DNA from: Limnoperna fortunei
Taxonomy: Eukaryota; Mollusca; Bivalvia; Mytilida; Modiolidae
Assembly (NCBI GenBank): GCA_944474755.1
Contig: OX104113.1
Coordinates: 26,726,432-26,790,431, forward strand
Length of the DNA: 64,000 nt
Direction: 5' to 3'
The stretch's first letter is position 1; each line of letters begins with the position of its first letter. This document shows positions 14,501 through 26,500 of the stretch, in pieces. A program made the translations under genes and the position numbers. The notes under the pieces were generated by a model. The model was not told the origin of the DNA and ran no database searches. It saw only the letters and a list, made by a program, of their open reading frames with translations.

Positions 14501-17500
14501 CAGTGCCGGTACATTTGAATGCATGTAATATAATGCTTTTATTAGTTTCTAAGACGTGTATCTTTTAAAAATTTCATTTAGCTAAGTAACTCTCGGACGG
14601 AAAAATGTCTTTTTCTTGATACTTTTTTCTTTGACTATTGCAATATAGTGTCCATATATCGTGTCGTATTTGAATTTAAGATTTAGTTGAATAACATAAG
14701 ATAAAAACAAAATTACTGTAGCTTATCAAAGAAACAGCAATCAATACTTCCAATATGTAGGCAGCCAATATAATTATAAACCTGTGTTTTTAACAATCGG
14801 TTAAAATCAATTCTGTCTAAAGAAAGTTGAGATACGTCTGAAATTGTCATACACATTTTAATTGGTAAATGTTACGGAAACTACAGTCGTTACTGAGGTC
14901 TCATATTCTTCCGTATCGATTATATGAGCGAGTCAAATTTACGCAATTAATCCCGCTTTCACGTGGAAATTTTAATTAAGCTAACATTTATTGTCGTTCA
15001 TCAAATATTTACGATATCTTTATGTTCTTCTTATTGCAGGTTTTAATGTTTTCTACGTTTTTGTTGACGCAAGTAGAGATATTATATGCATTTAAAAAAA
15101 TCTTGTTATAAAATATTCTTTATTTGATATATTTTTGTTATTGTTATATTTAGGCGTGCTTTTCATTTGTTGTATTTGTTTAGTATATTTTTTTTTGGTT
15201 TAAAAGAAATAATTTATAGTAAATTATAGATATCATGAATTATTGGAAATTTCAAAACGACGGTTACGTTCAACACGATGAAATTTTACCTTTACGCGTT
15301 AGAGAAGGTACAATTACAGATACATTGTTCAATAGATGTTAAATATCTAGCTTTTATTAATTTCCTTGATTCTATGAGGTAATTTTGTACATTTTTAATG
15401 AGATTTACAGAATTCTTTACTGCGGTACGGAAGCATTTTCTATGATACATGACGTTTATGTGTACAAACTGCATTATTATGTTATTGAAATTAACTTTAT
15501 ATATGTCAAGTATTGTTTATTCTGCTGACGTTTTCAAAAACTCATCTTGGTACACTCAATTCTATTGTTTAATTTATTGTTCGTTGTTCATTTCATAGTT
15601 TTAATATTATACATTTTTCTTAATTTCTATTATATTTTTGTAAATTTCTATTATGATTCCGTGTAGTACATAAATTTCTGCTTTGCAATTGGACATCGAG
15701 CTATTTTATACATATTTGTCAATATTGTTGCAATTCATCAATTATTTTAATAACAATACAATATTATTAACAAGCATAAAATTTACTTTTGGAAAAATAG
15801 ACTATATTACAGATATTATGCACCATTACAGTACGTTACCAATAATTAGATATTAAGAAGCCCTACAAGATGTTACAAACTTTGCTGTTATGTTAACAGC
15901 TTTTAATTTTGATTTCCTATGTATGGATTAATTTTATTGGTATCTGCTAGAAAATGTATATCATGTAAATGGAAGTATACTTATTATTAACACGCACGCA
16001 TGGCAATGATGTTATAAGAGAAACATAAGTCTTCAACAGCAATAACCTAAAATTTGTCCTGATACAAAAAGTCCAATTTTTGATGACAAAACTAATTTCA
16101 CATTATAAAAATATATTAAAAAGGAACTATTCCACTGCCGTAGCATTGGTACAACCGGTACGGTTCCGACCGTACCACTATTTTGCTGGGTGTTACGCCT
16201 ATGTATTAGTAACTTTTATTAAACATATAGAAAGGTGTTTTATATTAAAGATAAAGAATCTTGTTGTTAATTACATGTTAAAGGATTTTAATTGTAAATT
16301 AGTGAATAATATAGTTTATTATGAAATAAAAGTGATTATAAACTATGTTGCAATAAACTGAATTCAATAAATGATAGCGTACAGAGAAACAACTGATGTA
16401 AACGTCAAAATGTCTTTTTAGCCACATCCTAAAAAATAAGTACTTATATTACTAGGATTGTGTTGTCCTAATCACCTTATTTGTCATTTATTTTTGCAGA
16501 TTACTCAGATTCAGAGACAATTGAAGAAGATTATATGGCTGAAATGGCTGAGATGCAAGAACAAGAAATTCGAAGATCATCGCTTGAGGAGTCCTCTGGA
16601 AAACCAGTACAAGAACGTGAAAGAAAAAAACTTTATAGACGAAGTCACTCACTAGCGGAAATACGTCGACCTACTCATGTGTTTCTCCCAGAAGGTAAAT
16701 AGAAGCCCAACTAAGAATAATTTTTAATATAGAATTCTAATGATATTTTTTTATCCCTTAACGGAGAGGATATGATATGGGCACCAATTGTCCCCTTACA
16801 TGAACATGTATGATTAATAAGCCAACAGTACTAGTAATCTATTGTTTCAGGAAGTTTCATGAAAGCTGAAATTTTGTCATTAAAAAGATGACGCCATTTC
16901 GATGTCATAATTGTGCACTTTAGTTAGAATGATTGATTTTAGACAACAGTTTTAGATTGAAATAAATATGGGTGAAAACTAACAAAATATTTGTATGAGT
17001 AAATTTGTATACAAATGCACTTTTTAAAATTAAAATTGTTTTTGTTCTCATTCTTGCTTATATTCATTTTGAGAAATGTAAATTTGTCTGTTTTATTTAA
17101 ACAAAATCATACAATTGTAGGATATTCTACATATAAAGATATAACTGTTATTTTTTAATGAAGCAGAGTCTAATACTAAGCTAAAGGAAGTGAAAAATAA
17201 GCTTGCAACAACTTGTAATATAACTATTATTTCTAAAAGTGCCCTTGTGGTACCTTGTCTTCTGAAGCTAAGGTTTAGATAAGGTTTAAACACTAATTGT
17301 GGAATTCTTATTCAAAACAAAAAAATTATTCGCACAATATATAAAGATTAAACATGTTCCAGCAGGACTTATTGTTACTAACCGTCTAATGCAGAACATT
17401 GGAATCTATTAAATGTTGTTGCAAATACCCATTATGTTTGAAAATTTTTCTTAAAATGCAAATGTCATTTATTTTGGCCGCAAAAAGATGTAAATTAGCA

Positions 17501-20500
17501 AGCTGTTTACCAGCAATTGTTTTTATGGCTAACATTGTTGTTGCAGTCATTCCAACTAGTTATTACGCCTCCGTAATGTCTAAAATTATAGGTTTAATAA
17601 GGTACCTCATTAAAAACTGGAAGGAAGCATTTGGTACTTAGAGATTGTTATGTATTGCCACAGGCTAATATGAAACAACTACAGGAAACTGTTTAGTAAC
17701 TCGAAGAAAACAGTTTTTACGATATAATAAGATCCTGAGCTTCCGATTAAAACTATATATGGAATTTGTAATCTCATTTTGAGGGTGCTTTCTTCAAACA
17801 CACAGAGTTTGTTAATTATTTTACATTGTATGATTTTATTTATATTACTGAACACATTTTCCTTCAAATCATGGGCAATGCATACATCTAAATCATTTGT
17901 AAATATTAATATCATAGTATTCCAAAGAATACAGTACCTTCAACATAATCCTACCTTGTCCAGAGTAACCTGGTCTCTAAGACAAAAAGATGCATTTAAT
18001 CCCTTTAATAATATCCAATATAATTAACAATTCAAGAAATAAATGAAATATTCTAATTTTTCTTACAAAAATTGTGAGCATTAATTAACGACTTTTTTTA
18101 AATGCTTTTTTAGAACTGTTATGCTTTTGTGCAAAGGTGATCATTTAGGTTAGAAACATTTCTTGTGTGCATTAAATTATGAAATATTTCATACTAACAA
18201 ATGTCTTGTGATTACACTTTACAAATATGAAGTTCATATAAATACAAAAATACGACAAGAAAACTTTGTGGGTAGAATGATTATAAGAGGTCCATGTTTA
18301 CTACTTAATGCTAGGCAGTCGACATCCATCTACCGTACATCAACCGTAAATGTTGCATAATTTCAATAACAAAGGTAACATGTCACTATTCATTTGTCCG
18401 AGATACTTGAACACTGATTCTAAATTAAATATTCAAAAGTGTACCTTTACTTACAGGTGGACGAGGGAGAGGTGACGGTCGAAGAATAACGTTATCGTCA
18501 TTAGTTGTCAGTAGTATGAATGCCTTAGATTATACTGTAAACCCCGTAAACCCACAAACACAATATCAATACCAGAGGAAAAAGCCTAAGCTTAATGTAA
18601 GTAAGCTTAATGAATAAATAATCTATCAGCCACCACTAGCACAATAAAACCTTTATCATAAAAATCTTATTCTAAACGTTTGTAACACATAATATATGTA
18701 TTAGAGACTTAGATCAAACATACTGCAAGTTATTAATAAAGAAATATTTTTTTCTTACATGGCAAATAAAATTAAAAATGAGTATGCAAGCATCAAACAA
18801 AAACTACTGTATGTTGAATAAATAATCAATATAGTTATTGTTTAAAAAAAATCTTTAATGTTCTTAATGTTAAGGCGTTTAAGCTACATTTGATAATGCT
18901 TCCAAGATTATGTCTAAAATGCGTAATTCTAAAATATTTGCTTTACTTTAATTTTCATTGAAGTTAAACTTCTAAATGTTGAAGACAAATGGGATTTTTC
19001 CCATTACATCTTTACTTAAATTCAAGCTATCGTAAAAGGTTGGATTAGAAAAACTCTACATTTCCGTCTTGGATTATGTTTGTTTTTCCTGTAAACCTCA
19101 GACGATAAATCAACATTAGATCTGTCGTTTGCAGCAGTTCTCGTACCGCTTGCGCAGAAGAAAATCAATAAAGGTGACAACCAGAACAAAATAGTTTTTA
19201 AATCCGCACAAAGAAATATAAATAGCGTTTAATGATGTTATTGTTTTCCTTACATTTTTACTTGTCACATTCAGATATTATGGTAAGTTTAGTTAATATT
19301 CTCGTCCGAAAACGATACATTACGACAGTATCGTTTAGAAAATATTTAGTGAACAGCACCGATTCCTAAAGTTCTGGATGTTAACGTATACGTTGTTTTC
19401 TTTTGAGATGTTCATGTCAGATTATTGAATTATCGTGACATACTTTGTAGTGTTTCTGTCATGTGTAAATTAGTTTTATATTCCTGTAAATTAATCATTA
19501 AATTAAATGACATTAAACTAATATGCATCTTGCGGGTCGATTCGACTTGTCAGAATAAATGATGTCACTAAATTATACCTTAAAGATAACCTAGCGATCA
19601 CTTTTGTATAGTTTGTCTTCTTCCAGTACTTTTCACTTTTGTTTGACATAATTTAACGATTGCTGTCAGAAAAATTACAACAAAAATTATGTTTTGTTCA
19701 GAGCAAATTCAAACATGCACATCATTTTTAGAGCAGCAATTTCCTACACCCTATAACATTTTATTGACTTATTGTTTAAATATTTACGGAATAATTATAC
19801 AGGTATTGTTCTCAAATGGCATTTTACAAAGATCTATGACAACAGTACCATAAAGTTTTTTGTTTATTGTTAAGTTTTTTTTGGTACCATGTGCATTTAG
19901 CTTTTGCCATTACTTTGGGTTAATGATTTTAATCTTTTTCTAAAGAATGACACATTGAAAATAAGACTGTTCGAGCAGTTCTCTCTTAATTCACATAACA
20001 GATTAGGGCTAAGTAAACATGTAAGCACCACAAGGGGTTAGTTTTCTAGCCTCTAAAGTCTCAGGTGTTTTGTTGAAATAAACTTTGATGCAGAGAGAAC
20101 TAAAAATATCCTTAACTTCGTAAAAGTTTTAAAATTTCATTTTATGAACGACACTGTCTATGCAATGACACAACACAGTTAATCCAAAAATAGAGTTTGA
20201 AATTCAACTTTTGAGGGTTTCTTGGTGATTCTGACATTAAGTATTTTCTTCGCTGTTACGCCGTTGTTATGTCCAAATACACTTTTAAATAAAAGTAATA
20301 ATTTTAGATTATATTTTTCAATGGTGACAGTGTAGAACAATATTTCTTTGTGTTGCCATATGCCATTTGAACCAATGTAGTTATTGTATTGTGTGTTAGC
20401 ACTTCAGTATAATAAGTTTATTTATCATGTTTTGATATATTTTTATTGTGCCTTAAGCATAAATAATTGAATACACATTTATGATCTTTTACTTTGTGAT

Positions 20501-23500
20501 CGGTATTCATTTACTGTTTAATATATGTGCGGTAAATGCTAGCCTGAACATTTACTCAATTTCTCTTTAAACAAATACGGTTAAATTTATATTATAGTTA
20601 AATTTCTTATCGTGTCTTTAGGAATTTCTTTGTTTTCTTGACCAGACTTTTGTCGAATATTCTGCATGGTTAATCCTTTAATTAATCAAATGATTGGTTA
20701 AGTCGGTTTCGAACTTTCTAGAGGTAGTGTGCCCAATCTAGTTATTACATTTATCAACAAAATATGACAACCAAATTAATCCACCAGTATATAACGTTAT
20801 ATGTCACCTAATAACCTAATTGCTTTGGATGATATGAAGATGATTATTGATAGTCATTTTTTTCAGACTAAAGGTCAAGCAGGTATTGGACTACCTGACA
20901 AACCCGTTGTTATGCACGATTTAAACCTGGACGATATGATGATGCCTAGTTTTACTCCTCCGATGCCACCAACTGGGAAATTAAAAGTTCAATTTCAAAT
21001 GTCTGAACATAAAACGAGTCTTACAGTGATAATCATAGAGGTTTGACATATAATATATTAAAAAATGATTTTTTTCTATTTTATTTTATTTAAAGGCATT
21101 GTTAAATTGAGTTTAAACAAAGATCAATATAATTTTTTACTCATATTTTGTCTAGATGTCTGAAAAATAGTTTATATTTTATTTGATACAGAAGAATTTT
21201 AATGCGTTGCCCGAAGCATTAATTACAAGAGCTATTTTTAAAATGTTCTGTACACTTTTTTAAAGAACTAATACTGCTATATTCTTGATTGATCGCGTGA
21301 CGCATATTGTTCATGAACTATGTGTAGTCTTTGTTCCACATATATAAATAACATAATTTATTGTCATAATTCTTTTAGAAAAATGTAATTGTAGCCTGTT
21401 TATAAATGGTAAAAGATAATTATGTATTTACAAAAATTTCGCGACGAGCTTTAAACTTACAATAATGATTTCCGTCTAAAAGAGGGGCTTTCTACTCGGA
21501 GTAATTAGAATTAATGGGTTGTAATGGAAAGAAGGCTGCATTATCTGTTGGATATAAAATATTAAATTGTAATACATAACTACCATGATTAAGAAAGACT
21601 TTAGAACCGGCGGTGACAAAACGTTTTTTGACAATTAAATTATATATAATTATCTTTAAGCCAACAGCGGATGCAAAATAACAAAGTGCATTAATCTAAG
21701 CCTGTCTGATAAATAATAACAGGATTTTAATGAGCTTAATTTTGCCAGTAGAAAAATGTCCTGATCATTTCTATTTGCTTTGAGCTACACACTCTATACC
21801 CTAAACACCAGAAGACCATGAATGTTACTTTTAATCACAATTTTTTTTAACGTTTGTACATTTAAATATTATCATGACTATATATGAGCAATAATAACTG
21901 ATTGTTTTGATTCAACGTAGTTAATTTCATAGACTTAACACATTAAAATGTACTAAAACTGCTTAGTAATTTTAGATTTTTCTGTGAAGTGGAATGTTGT
22001 TACCGCCAATAAACACTATCTATGTAAATTCTTCAAGAAGCATTTACTACTTTGTATAGTACATTATCCCCGTATCAGTGTTATTCCTGGAATTTGATTG
22101 GTCAATTACACGTCGTTACAAAACTAATATACCCACGGCGTTGCTAGGTCATATACCCCCGGATGTTGCTAACCGTTAGTTTCACAATAGTACGTAAGAT
22201 GCGTTAATATTTGAAATGGTGATTAATTTGTGTCATATATAGGATTATGAAATCTTGGACAAAAGGTCCAAATGTGTTTTTATTTGCAACAGAAAAAGAA
22301 ACAAAAGATATGGAGTTTGACAAACAACGACGTCACACTATTATGACGTCTCTGCAAGACATTCAGCGCCAAAACTTAATTTTTCAACATTCATTTGAAT
22401 CCAGCAAAAAAAACTGATTTTGTCGAGAACTGTAGGGTTCTACCAAAGATAGTAGCCTACACCTTGTAAAAAAGCGAAATTTGTGCCAAATTCCAATCAC
22501 ACTTTCTTCGATAATGAAGAAAACGTTACGTTAACGTCGCCATTCCACTAACAATGAACATAAAAATCCACCATTTCAAACTGAAAACGTGGATAAAATC
22601 GTTATACACGTTCATATCCGTAGATATGGAGTTTTTTATACCTTCAGCACCCCCATACAACCTTCGGCTTCGCCTCAGGGCGTACTTGGGGCACTTCAGG
22701 TGTTAAAATCTCCATATCTACGGATATGAACGTATATAACTTATAATATACTTTATTGATTTTTGCAACAACTAAATGATGTTAGTAATGATTACAATAT
22801 GCTTTCATTAACAATCTTTCCTTTGCTGGTAACATGTGTCTCCATGTTTATTTTATTGCACCATAGATGTCCTCACAAAAATTTGATAGTTGGAAGGTAA
22901 CATAATCTTGCGGTATCAGTATTAGGCATTTACATGAAAGAAATATGACGATTAAGTATGAAATTTTATTTGACTTCGAAGAGTATTGTTTTTTGTGCTA
23001 ATAATATTTACTATATTCACTGTATCGCAATGTTTTATTATTTTATTTCAGGCAGATAATTTACGAATAGCTGGGTTGCCAGCTGACACGGAAATAAATC
23101 CCTATGTGAAAGCGTTTTTAGTGCCTGGCCGAACATTCAAGTACAGAACTAAAACCATTCCGAAAACTAAAGTAAGCTAATTTTTATTGGTGTGGATATT
23201 TTAATTTTTTTAATATATGTTAAGCAAATTATGTTTGTTTTGCTTTATATATTTAAGACCATTTCCTTTGTATTTGTGAAAACAAAATGTTACCCGAATG
23301 ATTGAATAACAATTGAATATTTAACATTCGTGTTAATATTTTTATATGTCGCTCATCGACTACGCGATCTGTATGGTCATTAAATCACAATTTAATATAA
23401 AACAATGTTATATAAACAAATGTTAAAGTTTTAATATAACAATTTAAAAAAAAATTAATAACTACACACCCAACAGATAAAGCAATATGTGGCTTTCTCA

Positions 23501-26500
23501 TTTTAAATACACACTCTCATGGCTATTTTTCTTGTAATAAATGTAGATTTTGATAGGTTTCGTCTTTTTTCACAATGCTACCATAATGATTAAAAATGAT
23601 TCCAACTTAAACAGTGTTTATCAAGTCTTCTACTAAATTTGTTGTTTTCATTTATCACTTACAATCTTCCACCATTTCACTGATTCCAAATAATTGTCTC
23701 TGAGCCTATGGATCAGTAAAAACATAGAGAAAAAAGTTTACATTTTATTTACGCCGATTCTAAAATTTGGTATATGCAGTATTATTGTAGTGTTTGCATG
23801 TAACACCGCTTTACATGACTTTTTATATAATATTAAATCATTGTAATCAAAAAGGACCTCCTTCTCATTGTTTAGACAAAAATTTGTAAAATAAATTCAT
23901 CTTTATTGCTTTTTGATGTCTGAATAAGATTTTTATAAATGCAATCCTTAATGTTTAAATTGTATTGTACAAGGTTACAAATGTTATCTTTACACATTAG
24001 TGTTATTTCACATCGGTTTGATGGAACTCTGATGCAATGTTAAGTCGTAAATAATAGTGTTTTTTACATCAGTTTGATGGAACTCTATTGCACTATAGTC
24101 GTAAATAATAATACTATTTTACACTAGTTTGACGGAACTCTATTGCAATGTAGTCGTAAATAACAGTACTATTTTACATCAGTTTGATGGAACTCTATTG
24201 CACTATAGTCGTAAATAATAATACTATTTTACATCAGTTTGATGGAACTCTATTGCACTGTATTCGTAAATAATAGTGTTTTTTACATCAGTTTGATGGA
24301 ACTCTATTGAACTGTAGTCGTAAATAATAGTGTTATTTTACACTAGTTTGATGGAACTCTATTGCAATGTACTCCTAAATAATAGTGCTATTTTAAACCA
24401 GTTTAACGAATCCTATTGCATTATTGCAGTACCAAGCTACACGGTTTTCTAGTTTTGTTTGAATTTGACAAAAATATTGTTTGTTTAGCGACCGTTAATG
24501 ATATGGACACAATTTTTAATTGCTTTGAATATATTTTTTTACAGACACCAGTCTTTCTAGAGAAATTTACAATAACAGATCTAGTGCCGAGTGAAATGGA
24601 CGATAAAGCCGCCATTGAATTTCAAATTTATTCTTCACATAACGTCACTCGAAGACATCTTGTCGGGATGGCGTCTATTCTTATAAAAAACTTTTGTGAG
24701 TTGGAAAATGGTTTAGCTGATTTAACAATAATGCCAGAAACTGTTTACAGGGTGAGTATCAGAATAGAAAAAATGGTACGATAGCCTAATTAAACTACAT
24801 GGCAATAATAACTACCAGGTGATAATTCGATTGATCGTAATTGATCGTAAAATCGAGCACATTTGCAATCAGCATCTCTGTGGTTTATACACTTTTGGTG
24901 GATTATTATTACATTTAAAATTCAAAGGTAAATTTTATTGTTACATATAAAATATAAGAAAGAATAATTTACACATACTTTACTAAAATATAATTTTAAT
25001 ATTCATATTAAACAAAACATAAAAATGCATTTTCGTCTTTTAGCTTCATCAAGGTGATATTAGAATATCTGGTTGTTATCAGCCGGTAGCTGGAAAAATT
25101 GTATTTAATGTGCTAGAAGCTAGAAACTTACCAAGGGTTTCTTTACTTGGTGCAATTAGTAAGTATGCAGTTATTTTTTAACACATTTTGAGACGTTATG
25201 ACGTCACGAATAATGTTTAATGTTGAATAATTGAATCATTTTAATGTCGTAAATATTATGTTTAATATAAAATACATTCAAATTGATAAAGTCTACCTGT
25301 CAAATCATGGAATTAACCGCATAAACTAAGGACATTCACAAAACGTATTGACTACCCATCTGGTATAATTTGATGACGATTGCACTTTACTATTTTCTGT
25401 TGGCAATTTAAAATGAATGTTTTTCACGGTAATGATCTGATATTTATAAATTATTAGATATTTTTAAACTGCTATTTCGTCTATTAACAAATAATTTTAA
25501 TGTCACGAGAAATAAACTAATAAATAACGGATCAGTCTCACATTATAAAAAACTGGAAATTTTCCAACAGATAATTCCTCTAGTGTATTGAGTTTCGAAA
25601 AGAAATCCATTCTTTTCACAGCTTTAACCAGCTTATATATAATGACATATGCTGTATGATTTAATGTTGTGTATCTATATTATTACATGAAATACTCTGG
25701 AGATTATTGGTTAGAAATAAAATCATGAAATCATTATTCTTTATTTCACATTCAAACAATTTACTTCTCACAACTGTGAATGTTCATTCGTATTAATGTA
25801 ATGTGTTATCTTGAATTGCCAGATCCTTACGTCAAGGTTGAGATGTATGTAAATGGAATCAGAACGGATAAACATAAAACCAAAGTCAGACAGAACACAC
25901 AAGATCCGGTCTGGAACCATCCATGTGTTTTTGAAATCAACAGAGAGAATCCTAAACTTCTGGGACACGCTTTTGTTTTTCAATTAATTCACAAAGACAT
26001 GATGATGGGTGTTCAAAAGTTAGGACAAGTATGTTTAATTTTTGAAACTTCCTGCCTAGTGTGTGAAACCATTTCTATCGAATGCGAGGTTTATAAATAA
26101 TTTATCACAATGAAATATCAATAAATAGACGTAAAACCTCAACAAATCAATCTTATATTTTGTTTTATAAAATCAAATATTAAAGTCAATTCATTGTATT
26201 ATGTGTTTATGACAAAAACTGTTTATAAGAAAGAATAAACCGTAATCAAAAGTCAGCTTTAAAAAAATTAAAATCAAGCTGTATCTCAACATTTAAACTT
26301 GACTTTAATTGTGTCAGACGAAATAATGAAATTAGAGACACAAAGATCTTGCATCAACTAAACAATCACTTACCTTTTTCGTACAAACACTATCAGCTGC
26401 AAATGAATGTTCATTTAATTTGTGTTATGGAGATTTTGATAGATGCATTAATTAATCAGGTAAAAAAACAAACTCACAAAAATTAAAAAGAATATAGTTA

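Noticed and set aside
24421..24615. - strand open frame across exon 6
   Set aside because: Antisense shadow of a C2A exon with correct splice sites on the + strand.
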